DNA of 42,415 nucleotides from Pyrinomonadaceae bacterium (GCA_023717605.1 JAMQPH010000601.1:1-42415), one strand, 5' to 3'. Positions 18,863-28,644 are shown, counted from the first letter of the stretch. Notes: a model not told the origin generated them from the sequence alone. A program made the numbers and translations.

Positions 18863-19846
18863 ATGAAAGATGAAAGAACCAACGAAGAGATGCTCGCGCG
18901 ATACCTGCTGGGCCAGTTGCCGGAGGAAGAACAGCAAAAAATTGAGCAGCACGCTTTCGACGATGACGAGTTCTACCGGCAGCTCCTGGAAGTAGAGGAC
19001 GACCTGCGATGCGCCTACGCTCAGGAGACGCTCTCGCTTGCGCAGAAAGAAATGTTCGAGAAGCGATTCCTGATCTTTGCTGACGAGCGCAAGAAGCTGG
19101 CGCTTGCGCGAGACATGATAGCTGAACTTCGGCAGGCCCCGGTCGCGGATGCCTGGAGCAAGGCCTCTAACCGGGACGAGCGAAAGACCGACCGCAGCTT
19201 GCTCTCCTGGATTCTCGGTTGGTCAAGTCCCGTAACGCGTTACGCAGTGGCGGCAGCCGCGCTGGTAGTCGTCGCAGGAGTGGTCTGGCTTTTATTTGAA
19301 ACAGCGAAACTGCGTAACGAGATAAACCGTCTACAGGCCGAGCGCGCGACAGCCGAGCAGCAGTTTGACGAGCGTTCTGCCGAAGAGCGCGCTCGCGTTG
19401 AGCGGCTAGACAAACAGCTTGGGGAGGAGCGTGACCGGCGGGCCCAACTGGAGCAGGAGCTTTCGAGACGCGGGGAGCAGGCTGACGAGCGATCGACGCG
19501 GCCTGCTGTCGTTGCGCTGTTTCTCTCGCCGGGTGGTATGCGGGGCGGCGGCCAGACAAGGCGGCTCGTCCTGGCGCCAGGCGTAGAACAGGTGCGGCTC
19601 AGGCTCGAATTGACCGGTGACGCTTCCAACAGCTATCGCGCCGTCTTATTGAACGCCGATGGGAAGGAAGTAAGTAGCCGAGCAGATCTCCGGGTGCGTC
19701 TCGAAGGCGGCCGCCGCATCGCCAGCTTGACCCTTTCCGCCCGTCTGCTGGCCGAAGACGATTACGAGTTGAAGCTGACTGGAGTTGGCGCAGACGGCCA
19801 GCCAGAACGGGTGGCCAGCTATTACTTTACCATCCTGAAGAAGTAG
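18863..19846 (+). CDS. Membrane anti-sigma-like protein
   Basis: N-terminal YLLGQLPEEEQQKIEQHAFDDDEFYRQLLEVEDDLRCAYAQETLS; one TM helix (YAVAAAALVVVAGVVWLLF); coiled coil; predicted extracytoplasmic beta-rich C-terminus. Directly downstream of the sigma gene. Confidence 0.7.
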   Translation: MKDERTNEEMLARYLLGQLPEEEQQKIEQHAFDDDEFYRQLLEVEDDLRCAYAQETLSLAQKEMFEKRFLIFADERKKLALARDMIAELRQAPVADAWSKASNRDERKTDRSLLSWILGWSSPVTRYAVAAAALVVVAGVVWLLFETAKLRNEINRLQAERATAEQQFDERSAEERARVERLDKQLGEERDRRAQLEQELSRRGEQADERSTRPAVVALFLSPGGMRGGGQTRRLVLAPGVEQVRLRLELTGDASNSYRAVLLNADGKEVSSRADLRVRLEGGRRIASLTLSARLLAEDDYELKLTGVGADGQPERVASYYFTILKK

Positions 19847-19900
19847 TCCTACCAACATCAATAAGGTCGCCGTTAGAACCTATCGGAATAGTGGTTGACC

Positions 19901-20072
19901 TCTCATTCACACCGCGGCTTTAGCGACTTTGTAAGAACTCAACTTCTCATTCTCGCCAACGTAGGAACACAACTTCTCATTCTCCCCAACCTTTAGGTTG
20001 GGGTTCAGGTAGCATCATGGTCCGGCGGAACCACTTTAGTGGTTTCCCTGGGACCGCCACTCCAACCCATAC
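19901..20072. repeat. Composite stem-loop element related to that at 7.0 kb
   Basis: cctctcattcacaccgcggctttagc, two copies of aacttctcattctc, ccccaacctttaggttgggg, ggaaccactttagtggtttcc. Confidence 0.7.
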
Positions 20073-20258
20073 CTACTCCTCCTGAAAGGCCTGCGTCCCA
20101 TGCGCGTGCGCACAGCCGCAAAAAAACCCACAAATCTCCCACACGGTCTTTTTCACTAGCCCACCGCCCGCGCGCCTCTGCAACACTTTTTCAGAACCGA
20201 CATTAATTCCGTGAAAGGGAATTGAAGGCTGAAGTAACGCCCAACCGAGGAGGTTGCC

Positions 20259-23200
20259 ATGAGAAATCCAAGTCGCCACGTTGCACAACGCACCGCTCGC
20301 ACACTTACACTTGTCTGCCTAGCAGCTCTGCTCGCCCTCGCTGCCTACTCGTGGATGCCGCACATCAGGCAGGCCCTTGCGGGCGGCTTGATGTCATCCG
20401 GACGAGTGGGGGTGAAGGCCGATCACACGCCTGTGCAATTGCGCCCGGCAGTTGAGGGCGACCGTTCCATCAATTTCGGTGCGAGCCGCGACCTGCAAGC
20501 CGAGTATGTCGGCCCGGAAGATGCACGACGCGCACTTGAATCAAACAGCGTGCGGCCAACGGCCCTGGTCGCGGCAGACTTCGATGAGGACGGGATGCCC
20601 GACCTGTTGAGCGGTTACGCGGCTCCCGATGGCGGCGGAATTATTACGCTGCGGCGGGGCAACGTGGACGCGGTTTATCCGAACACGGCGGAAGCGTTGG
20701 CGCGCAAACAGCGGGGCGAGTTTGTGGACTTGCCGTTTCTCGCGCCCGCAATGGTCTTTGAGTTGGCCGTGGCGCCGGACTTTATGGAGGCGGGCGATTT
20801 CGACGCCGACGGGCATTGGGATGTAGTTGCGGCGAACAAAGGCGGAACGGCTTTGCATTGGTTGAAGGGCGACGGGCGCGGACATTTGGCTGAAGCCGTG
20901 CGCGTTGCATTGCCGGGAGCTGTGACGGCGTTCGCGGTGGGCGAGATGAACCGCGCCGACGGCCTGACCGATGTGGTCGTGGGCGTCGAAAGCACGGACG
21001 GCGCGCAAGCTTTGGTTTTCGAGTCGCCGTTGGGCGCGTTGCGCGGCGAGCCGGAAGTTTTCGCTTTACCCGCCCCGGCGACGGCCTTTGGGTTGGGCTT
21101 GTTGGACGAGCATTACGCTTACGACCTGGCGATTGCGGCGGGGCGCGAAGTAAGCATCGTCATCGGACGCGATAGAAAGTTGTCGCTCACCGAAGAGCAG
21201 CGCGCCGGTGTCCAGTCAGCGCGCGTTTCGCGCCATGAGTTTACTGCTGAGGTGAAGACGCTTGCAGTTGGCGATTTCACCGGCGAAGGGCAGACGGACG
21301 TAGCCGTGTTGACGACGGACGGTGTGTTGCAGTTAATGAGGCGCGACGCGCGCGAGCGCCTAAAGTCAGAACCGCCTGCGGTAACGGGCGGGTCGCAACG
21401 CGGCCAAAACTCGCCCGCTACCGCAGGCGGTACTGACCCGGACAGCCAGTCGCCCGGGGCCTCCGCGTGGCAGGTAAACATCGCGATGAGTGTGGAGGGT
21501 ATAGCCGGCGAGTCGCCGCAGCTGAGTGCAACGAGCGTCTCGACGCGTTGGGAAGATGATTTGTTGTTGTTGGACGGCGCGGGCGGCCCGCTGCGTGTCT
21601 TGGTCGCCGATGACGAAACGAACTATGGAAAGCGCAAACGAGAAGGACGAGAAAACATCCCCGTGTCCCCACGTCTCCGCGTCTCCGCGTCCCTCGACGG
21701 CACATCCGTCGCGGCGCTGCCGATGCGTTTGAACATTGACGGGTTGAAAGATTTAGTCGTCCTACGCGCCGGACAGAGCGAACCGTCCGTGCTTCAGTCG
21801 GCGCCGTCGGCCACCTTCGAGATTAACACTACAAATGATACGCCGGACGCCAATCCGGGCAACAGCGTCTGCGCTGACGTAAACGGCCTTTGCTCGCTGC
21901 GGGCGTCGATTCAGGAGGGAAATGCTCTTGGAGCTCTTCTTGTTCTATTCGTCAGGGCAGATCTCATCCTCGAAATCGGACTCGACACTCCACTGCCGGA
22001 CATCAATGTTCCAATAACCTTTGACGGGTCAATCGCGAACGGTCAGAAAGTGGCAATTCGTGATAACCAACCCATTAATCTTCCGCCGCCAAATCCGCCG
22101 CCTATGGCTGTGTTTCGAATTAAATGGTCCGACAGTACTATTAGAGACGCAATCATTAATGGAGCCAAAGACGTTGCGGTTTTAATTGACGCTCCAAACG
22201 CGGTGATTGAAGGCAGTCACTTCGGTTTCCAGCGTGGCGCTATTACCTGCACTAGTGCGGATAGAAACAATCGGGCTATCTACAATAGAGCGGGTGGTTC
22301 AGGCGTCGTGGGCGGGACGAATCCGTTTGCACGCAATCTCTTTGGCTGTAACACGCAAGACGTTTTCAGCGAGTTCGGCGCTGGGCCGCTGTCAATTTTT
22401 GGCAACTTCTTCGGTCTTGATGAGAGCGGCAACGTCGGAATGCCAACGGTGAACGAGAACCTGTCCATCAGCTCAGCCAACAACCGTATCGGCGGCCCAA
22501 TTGTTGGAGCGGGCAACTTCGGTGGCCGGGGCTCTTTCTTCATCCGATATTTTCAAAGCCCGGACGGGACGAGCGGTAATCTCTTTCAGGGGAATCAGGT
22601 CGGCTTAAATGCGGCGGGCACAGCCCCGCTCGGCTATTCACAGTGGGCCATCGATCTGAACAGCGCGCCGGATAATACCTTCGGCGGGACGACTCCAACG
22701 GAGCGCAACGTCATCACCCGCAGTGCCGGCGGCGGCATAAATCTTGGCCTCGGCACGACCGGCACGCTCGTGCAAATGACCTATCTCGGACTGGGCCCGA
22801 ACGGCGTGGACCCGCAACCGAATGCCAACGGCGTCTTCGTGGAAGCGGGCGCGACCAATAACACCATCGGCGGCGTGGTGGAGAGCGCGCGCAACCTCAT
22901 CTCCGCCAACGCGGCCGTCACCGGCGGCATCGGCGTCTTGCTCGATGGCAATGGAAATTTTGTCCTGGGCAATTACATCGGCACTGATGTGACCGGCAAC
23001 TTCGACCGGGGCAACGGTGCGAACGGCGTCCTCATTCAAGGGTCGAACGATAACCTCGTCTGGAACAACACGCTTTCCGCGACCAAAGGCTTCGGCCCCA
23101 TTGGCGGAACGGGCGTGACAATTGTCGGCGGCCTCAGAAACACCATTAGAGGCAACCGCATCGGCACGAACGCAGCCGGCACACAGGCTTTGGGCAACGC

Positions 23201-26200
23201 CCGCGCCGGTGTGTTTATCTTCCAGAACAGCTTTGATAATGCGGTCATAGACAACCTAATCTCCGGCAATGGTGGCTTTTTAGCTGTTGAGGCCACCGAC
23301 GGCACAGGTAATAAAGTGCAAGGGAACTTCGTCGGCACAGACGCAAGCGGCGCTAATCCCATTCCCAATGCTAACAATGGTGTGGCGGCCAATATCGTCG
23401 GCGGTCTCATTCCCGGCCAAGGCAACCGTATCGCCTTCAACGGCGGCGTTGGAGTGTTCAAACTCGGAGGCGAGTATATTCTCGGAAATTCCATCTTCAA
23501 CAACGGCGGCTTCGGCATTACTCACACGACATTCGGCGTGAACACCTTTCCGGTCATCACCCAGGCCATGACGACCGGCGACACCACTACCCTTCAAGGC
23601 ACGCTCAACAGCCAGGCTTCGACCCCTCACCGGATCGAATTCTTTGCCAACAACGAATGCAACGCGGCCGCGCCAAACAATTTCGGCGAAGGCCAGTTCT
23701 TCATCGGCTCCACCAACGTCACGACGGACGCGAACGGTACCGCAGCTTTTAACTCCACGAGCACGACGGCGATCTCCGCCGGTAAAGTCGTCACCGCCAC
23801 CGCGACGCAGCTTGACGCGATGGGCAATCCTGTATCCACCTCCAGCTTTTCACAGTGCCGGCAAGTCACCGGCTCGACCACCTCAGCCGATCTATCCATT
23901 ACCAAGACTGATTCGCCTGACCCTGTCGCTGCCGGCGGTGAGATCACTTACACGATCACCGTCACAAATTCCGGGCCGAATGGTGCCGGCGATGTCTTCG
24001 TCTCGGATTTCTTCCCCGTAGGGACGACTTACATAGAGGGCTCCTGCTCCTCGACCGGCGGTGGCAGATGCGGCGGCTTTGGTGGACTCCGCGCCATCTC
24101 ATTTGATTCGCTAGGCAGCGGTGCTTCTGCAACCATCACGCTGCGCGCCAGAGTGAACGCTTCAGTAGCCAGCGGCACTCTCCTCACCAACTCGGCATTC
24201 GTAAGCTCAGGCATTACGCCCGATCCTGATTCTGGCAACAACAGTGCGAGCGCGACGACCACAACGACCGCGCCGTCCGCCGATCTCTCGATCACCAAGA
24301 CCGCCTCACCCAACCCGGTGGCGCCGGGGGGCGACGTCACTTACACCATTACTGTCACCAACAACGGGCCGAGTGTTACCGGCGACTTCGTCGTCACTGA
24401 CACTATCCCCGCAATAACGACCTTCGTCTCGTGTGCTGCGACCGGCGACGGCCGATGCGGCACCTTTGGTGGCACGGACATCAACATCTTCTTCAGAACG
24501 CTGGGCATCGGCGCGTCGGCAACTATCACTATTGTCGTCAGAGCACCCATGTCAGAGGGCATCACCTTCTTTAACACGGCCACCGTCACACCATCCGTTA
24601 CGCCCGATCCGAATGTGAACAACAACTTGGCGACGGTGGGGGTTACGACGACCACATTCACACCGACCCCAACACCCACGCCGACGCCGACTCCAACGCC
24701 AACGCCCATCCCATCACCCACGCCGTCCGCCGACCTCTCGATTAACAAAACTGGCGCGCCCACCCCGGTTGCGCCGGACGGTGACGTCACCTACACCATT
24801 ACCGTCACAAACAGCGGGCCGGACGCCGCCGACCACGTTCGCGTCGAAGACATCCTCCCTGCCGGGACGCTATTCGACTCGTGCGTGGCGACCGCGGGCG
24901 GTGTCTGCGGTGGCATGGGCAATAATCGCAACGTGACTTTCGCCTCGCTCGGCGCCGGTGCGCAGGCGGTCATCACGCTCATGGTCCGCGCGCCGTTGGC
25001 GGGCGGCGTCATGTTCACCAACACGGCTACCGTCGGTTCAGCTACCTTCGATCCGAATCCCGCCAATAATTCGTCAAGTGTGTCAATCACGACAGCGATC
25101 GCACCCACGCCGACGCCCACGCCAACGCCGATAGTGACACCCACGCCAACGCCGACGCCGACCCCGACGCCATCGGCAAACCTCTCAATCAGAAAAACCG
25201 CTTCACCCGATCCGGTCTTGCCCGGCGCGAACATCACTTACACAATCACGGTCACGAACAACGGGCCGGATGCCGCCGACAACCTGGTTATCACCGATAC
25301 CGTTCCGGCGGGCACAACCTTTGTTTCGTGCGCCAATCTTTTCGGCCCCTGCGTGCTGATGGGTAATTCGGTTAACGCCAGTCGGCCCACGCTTGCCAAC
25401 GTCGACACCTGGGCGATCACTGTGGTTGCGAGTGTGAATCTCTCTGTGAGTCTCGGCGCGACGATCAGCAATCAGGCAGATGTCTCTTCAGCTACGCCCG
25501 ACCCGGTGCCTGCCAACAACACTGCAACGGCAACGACACACACTCCGCCGCCGTCGGTCGTTATCAGCGAATTCCGCACCCGCGGCCCCGGCGGCGTGAA
25601 TGACGAGTTCATCGAGTTGTTCAACCGCAGCGCCGTCGCGGTTGACATCAGCGGCTGGCGCCTCATGACCGCGAACGCGGCGGGCGCAACGACCACTCTG
25701 GTCGTCATCAACAACGGCACGACTCTGCCCGCGGGCGGTCACTTCCTCGCGACAAATTCGGGCGGGTACAGCGGAAACGTCCCTGGCGATCAAACTTATA
25801 ACGCCGACGTGCCGGATGATGGCGGCATCGCTTTGCTGATGCCGGGCAATGTCATCGCCGATCAGGTCGGGATGAGCCTCGGGACGCCCTTCAAAGAGGG
25901 GACGCCTCTGACACCTCTGATTGGCACTCTCAACCAGAGCTACGAACGCAAGCCTGGCGGAACTGGCGGCAATACGCAGGACACTAACGACAACCAAAAT
26001 GATTTTCTGTTGCGCTCGCCAAGCGACCCGCAGAATCTTAACAGTGCGATCGTGCCACTAGTGCAATTCAACGCCGCGATTTACACGGTTGCGGAAAACG
26101 CGGGCACGGCCCTCGTCACAGTGACGCGCACCGGCGACGCGTCGAGCGCGATAACCATTGACTACGCAACCAGCGACGGCAGTGCCTCAGAGCGAAGCGA

Positions 26201-27161
26201 CTACACGACCGCCTCGGGCCAACTGCGCTTTGCGGCCGGTGAGACAAACAAGACTTTCACTGTCCTGCTGACCGACGACCGCTCAGTCGAACCTGACGAG
26301 ACCGTTATTCTCACGCTGAGTAACCCGACCGGTGGCGTCGCGATCGGCAGCCCGAACGTTGCGACGCTGACCATCACCAGCAACGACACCTCGCCGCCTA
26401 CCTCGAACCCGATGGATGAGGCGCAGTTCTTCGTCGAGCGGCACTATCACGACTTTCTCAACCGTCAGCCGGACGCGTCTGGACTCGCTTTCTGGGTGGA
26501 CCAGATCACAAGCTGCGGCGCCGACACACAATGCCGCGAGATCAGGCGGTTCAACGTCTCGGCGGCTTTCTTCCTCTCCATCGAGTTTCAGCAGACCGGT
26601 TTTCTCGTTTACCGCGCCCACCAGGCGGCCTTTGACACGGGGCCCGCGCTCGGCTTCCGCGACTTCCTGCGCGACACGCAGGAGGTTGGTCGTGGCGTTG
26701 TCGTTGGCCAGGCGGGCTGGGAGCAGCAACTCGAGGCAAATACGCAGTCGTTCTTCAGCGACTTCGTCACCCCGCCACAGTTTCTTGTGCGCTACCCCTT
26801 GACGATGACGCCGGCGCAATATGTCGACGCGCTCAACGCGAACACCGCTGGGTCACTCACGCAGGCCGAGCGTGACGCGCTGGTGGCAGGGCTCACCGAC
26901 GGCACTCAAACGCGAGCAAGCGTGATGCGGGCGGTGGCCGAGGATGGCGACTTCCGCGCACGCGAGTTTAACCGGGCCTTCGTCTACATGCAGTACCTCG
27001 GGTATCTGCGGCGCCGGCCGAATGACCCGCCCGATATGAACTTCGATGGGTTCAACTTCTGGCTTGCCAAGTTGAATCAGTTCAACGGCAACTTCATCGA
27101 GGCGGAGATGGTCAAGGCATTCAACCTCTCGGGAGAGTATCGAGGGCGTTTCGGTCCGTAG
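20259..27161 (+). CDS. Giant modular surface protein: FG-GAP/VCBS-like + CSLREA + parallel beta-helix + 4x DUF11 + lamin-tail domain + Calx-beta + DUF4214
   Basis: 2300 aa; signal peptide; AADFDEDGMPDLL-type FG-GAP; NGLCSLRASIQEGNA (CSLREA); repeated ADLSITKTxSPxPVxxGGxxTYTITVTNxGP; VVISEFRTRGPGGVNDEFIELFN; YTVAENAGTALVTVTRTG...DYATSDGSA; FFVERHYHDFLNRQPDASGLAFWVDQI. Confidence 0.9.
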   Translation: MRNPSRHVAQRTARTLTLVCLAALLALAAYSWMPHIRQALAGGLMSSGRVGVKADHTPVQLRPAVEGDRSINFGASRDLQAEYVGPEDARRALESNSVRPTALVAADFDEDGMPDLLSGYAAPDGGGIITLRRGNVDAVYPNTAEALARKQRGEFVDLPFLAPAMVFELAVAPDFMEAGDFDADGHWDVVAANKGGTALHWLKGDGRGHLAEAVRVALPGAVTAFAVGEMNRADGLTDVVVGVESTDGAQALVFESPLGALRGEPEVFALPAPATAFGLGLLDEHYAYDLAIAAGREVSIVIGRDRKLSLTEEQRAGVQSARVSRHEFTAEVKTLAVGDFTGEGQTDVAVLTTDGVLQLMRRDARERLKSEPPAVTGGSQRGQNSPATAGGTDPDSQSPGASAWQVNIAMSVEGIAGESPQLSATSVSTRWEDDLLLLDGAGGPLRVLVADDETNYGKRKREGRENIPVSPRLRVSASLDGTSVAALPMRLNIDGLKDLVVLRAGQSEPSVLQSAPSATFEINTTNDTPDANPGNSVCADVNGLCSLRASIQEGNALGALLVLFVRADLILEIGLDTPLPDINVPITFDGSIANGQKVAIRDNQPINLPPPNPPPMAVFRIKWSDSTIRDAIINGAKDVAVLIDAPNAVIEGSHFGFQRGAITCTSADRNNRAIYNRAGGSGVVGGTNPFARNLFGCNTQDVFSEFGAGPLSIFGNFFGLDESGNVGMPTVNENLSISSANNRIGGPIVGAGNFGGRGSFFIRYFQSPDGTSGNLFQGNQVGLNAAGTAPLGYSQWAIDLNSAPDNTFGGTTPTERNVITRSAGGGINLGLGTTGTLVQMTYLGLGPNGVDPQPNANGVFVEAGATNNTIGGVVESARNLISANAAVTGGIGVLLDGNGNFVLGNYIGTDVTGNFDRGNGANGVLIQGSNDNLVWNNTLSATKGFGPIGGTGVTIVGGLRNTIRGNRIGTNAAGTQALGNARAGVFIFQNSFDNAVIDNLISGNGGFLAVEATDGTGNKVQGNFVGTDASGANPIPNANNGVAANIVGGLIPGQGNRIAFNGGVGVFKLGGEYILGNSIFNNGGFGITHTTFGVNTFPVITQAMTTGDTTTLQGTLNSQASTPHRIEFFANNECNAAAPNNFGEGQFFIGSTNVTTDANGTAAFNSTSTTAISAGKVVTATATQLDAMGNPVSTSSFSQCRQVTGSTTSADLSITKTDSPDPVAAGGEITYTITVTNSGPNGAGDVFVSDFFPVGTTYIEGSCSSTGGGRCGGFGGLRAISFDSLGSGASATITLRARVNASVASGTLLTNSAFVSSGITPDPDSGNNSASATTTTTAPSADLSITKTASPNPVAPGGDVTYTITVTNNGPSVTGDFVVTDTIPAITTFVSCAATGDGRCGTFGGTDINIFFRTLGIGASATITIVVRAPMSEGITFFNTATVTPSVTPDPNVNNNLATVGVTTTTFTPTPTPTPTPTPTPTPIPSPTPSADLSINKTGAPTPVAPDGDVTYTITVTNSGPDAADHVRVEDILPAGTLFDSCVATAGGVCGGMGNNRNVTFASLGAGAQAVITLMVRAPLAGGVMFTNTATVGSATFDPNPANNSSSVSITTAIAPTPTPTPTPIVTPTPTPTPTPTPSANLSIRKTASPDPVLPGANITYTITVTNNGPDAADNLVITDTVPAGTTFVSCANLFGPCVLMGNSVNASRPTLANVDTWAITVVASVNLSVSLGATISNQADVSSATPDPVPANNTATATTHTPPPSVVISEFRTRGPGGVNDEFIELFNRSAVAVDISGWRLMTANAAGATTTLVVINNGTTLPAGGHFLATNSGGYSGNVPGDQTYNADVPDDGGIALLMPGNVIADQVGMSLGTPFKEGTPLTPLIGTLNQSYERKPGGTGGNTQDTNDNQNDFLLRSPSDPQNLNSAIVPLVQFNAAIYTVAENAGTALVTVTRTGDASSAITIDYATSDGSASERSDYTTASGQLRFAAGETNKTFTVLLTDDRSVEPDETVILTLSNPTGGVAIGSPNVATLTITSNDTSPPTSNPMDEAQFFVERHYHDFLNRQPDASGLAFWVDQITSCGADTQCREIRRFNVSAAFFLSIEFQQTGFLVYRAHQAAFDTGPALGFRDFLRDTQEVGRGVVVGQAGWEQQLEANTQSFFSDFVTPPQFLVRYPLTMTPAQYVDALNANTAGSLTQAERDALVAGLTDGTQTRASVMRAVAEDGDFRAREFNRAFVYMQYLGYLRRRPNDPPDMNFDGFNFWLAKLNQFNGNFIEAEMVKAFNLSGEYRGRFGP
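21365..21437. repeat. In-frame inverted repeat, 26-bp arms (24/26)
   Basis: gtcagaaccgcctgcggtaacgggcg (21365-21390) versus cgcccgctaccgcaggcggtactgac (21412-21437), inside the FG-GAP region. Confidence 0.9.
21656..21693. repeat. In-frame copy of the ccgtgtc/ccgcgtc repeat in the giant ORF
   Basis: acatccccgtgtccccacgtctccgcgtctccgcgtcc encodes IPVSPRLRVSAS. Confidence 0.7.
24658..24728 (+). repeat. (ACGCCN)n hexamer tract encoding Thr-Pro linker
   Basis: TPTPTPTPTPTPTPTPIPSPTPS between the second and third DUF11 units. Confidence 0.9.
25105..25175 (+). repeat. Second (ACGCCN)n hexamer tract encoding Thr-Pro linker
   Basis: APTPTPTPTPIVTPTPTPTPTPTPS between the third and fourth DUF11 units. 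Confidence 0.9.
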
Positions 27162-27212
27162 CAGTGGGTAAGCACGATCGACGAAATCACACGAACCGGC
27201 ACGAAAAGATCT

Positions 27213-27340
27213 CCTGAGTGTCCGATATGCTTCAGCTTGTTGTTGAGATTGGGAACTCTCAATTTGCGACGTTACGAGTAATGTCATTGGTCGAGTGTTG
27301 CCAATCTCGACGACAAGCTGAAGCATATCGGACATTCAGG
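27213..27340. repeat. Hairpin with 40-bp arms (37/40), 48-nt loop
   Basis: cctgagtgtccgatatgcttcagcttgttgttgagattgg (27213-27252) versus reverse complement of 27301-27340. Confidence 0.95.
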
Positions 27341-27479
27341 CCGATCCTTTTTACCAACAGACTGAGATCTCATTAGCGGCGGCGTCCAAACTAACAAACG
27401 AACTCCTCGTTGACATTGATCTTGCGCGCCACTTAATATCGTTGCGATCGGAATAGTTCAAAGATTCCTCGGAGCGTCA

Positions 27480-27893
27480 ATGCTTCTTCAAGCAACCGCC
27501 GCAGCCAATCAAACTATTGGTAGCCCAATCACGGCCTACTGGCCGGTGATGATCTTTTTTCTGGTAGCAATCGTGTTTCCGGTGCTCCCCATCGTTCTCG
27601 GCCGATTTATAAGGCCGATCAACTATGGCAAAGAAAAGATGCGCCCGTATGAATGCGGCATCGATCCCAAGACGGAAGCACACGACCGCTTCACAGTGCG
27701 TTATTACATCGTAGCGATGCTGTTTTTGATCTTTGATGTGGAGACGATCTTCCTGCTGCCCTGGGCGATTATTTTCATGGGAGACGACTTCTCGTTTACC
27801 AAATTCGCCCTGATCGAAATGTTTGTCTTTATCGGTATCCTGGTAGTGGGCTATTACTACGCCTGGCGCAAAGGCGCACTGGAGTGGGCTTGA
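27480..27893 (+). CDS. nuoA: NADH-quinone oxidoreductase subunit A
   Basis: [36 protein letters not shown]. Confidence 0.95.
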   Translation: MLLQATAAANQTIGSPITAYWPVMIFFLVAIVFPVLPIVLGRFIRPINYGKEKMRPYECGIDPKTEAHDRFTVRYYIVAMLFLIFDVETIFLLPWAIIFMGDDFSFTKFALIEMFVFIGILVVGYYYAWRKGALEWA

Positions 27894-27896
27894 CAA

Positions 27897-28016
27897 GAAT
27901 TTCGGATTGCGGATTTCGAATTTCGGATTTGAAGCGTGTCGTTACGAGCAAGTTTCAAATCTGATTCCAGATCACGAAGACAAAATCCGAAATTCGAAAT
28001 CCGAAATCCGAAATTC
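27897..28016. repeat. nuoA-nuoB spacer inverted repeat, 34-bp arms (33/34)
   Basis: gaatttcggattgcggatttcgaatttcggattt (27897-27930) versus reverse complement of 27983-28016. Confidence 0.95.
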
Positions 28017-28020
28017 CCTT

Positions 28021-28644
28021 ATGGCTGAACATCAAGAAGGATTCGTTCTAACCACGGTCGATTCGATCATGAGCTCGCTCCGCCGCAATGTGGCCGCAAA
28101 GGCGCTCGATCTTGGCGCGCCAGTGGTCAACTGGGCCCGCAAGTCGGCGCTTTGGCCGATGACTTTCGGACTGGCGTGTTGTGCGATCGAAATGATCGCC
28201 ACCGGCGCCGGGCGGTTTGATATTGATCGGTTTGGTGCAGGCGTATTTCGACCCAGCCCGCGTCAGAGCGACCTGATTATTATTGCCGGGACAGTGACTT
28301 TGAAAATGGGGCCGGTCGTGCGCAGAGTCTACGAACAGATGCCTGAGCCGAAGTGGGCTATAGCCATGGGCGCTTGCGCCTCAACCGGCGGACCTTTTGA
28401 TTCTTACTCGACGATGCAAGGCGTAGATCGTTGCATTCCGGTGGACGTCTACATTCCCGGCTGTCCACCGCGACCCGAAGCATTGCTCTATGGCTTGATG
28501 CGGTTGCAAGACATCATCATGCGCGAGGCGCCGTCAGCTTACATATTCGAATCGGACGGGTCGGTGCATCGGCAACGCACTCTTGAAGGTGATGACGAGT
28601 TGGCGGGCGCTCTTGCACGAGACTCGGAAGCGATTCCGGTTTGA
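28021..28644 (+). CDS. nuoB: NADH-quinone oxidoreductase subunit B
   Basis: [41 protein letters not shown] at 28021; the longer track ORF from 27907 reads through the spacer repeat. Confidence 0.95.
   Translation: MAEHQEGFVLTTVDSIMSSLRRNVAAKALDLGAPVVNWARKSALWPMTFGLACCAIEMIATGAGRFDIDRFGAGVFRPSPRQSDLIIIAGTVTLKMGPVVRRVYEQMPEPKWAIAMGACASTGGPFDSYSTMQGVDRCIPVDVYIPGCPPRPEALLYGLMRLQDIIMREAPSAYIFESDGSVHRQRTLEGDDELAGALARDSEAIPV

Noticed and set aside
14669-19846. Type III-E CRISPR (gRAMP) locus
   Set aside because: TPR-CHAT and a sigma gene are present, but there is no Cas7-11, no Csx30 recognised and no array; the CHAT protein appears secreted.
24658-25175. Thr-Pro tracts as a CRISPR or minisatellite array outside genes
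   Set aside because: They are in frame within the giant ORF and encode linkers between DUF11 domains.
27907-28020. N-terminal extension of nuoB in the ORF track
   Set aside because: Encoded by the spacer inverted repeat; conserved NuoB sequence and ATG start at 28021.
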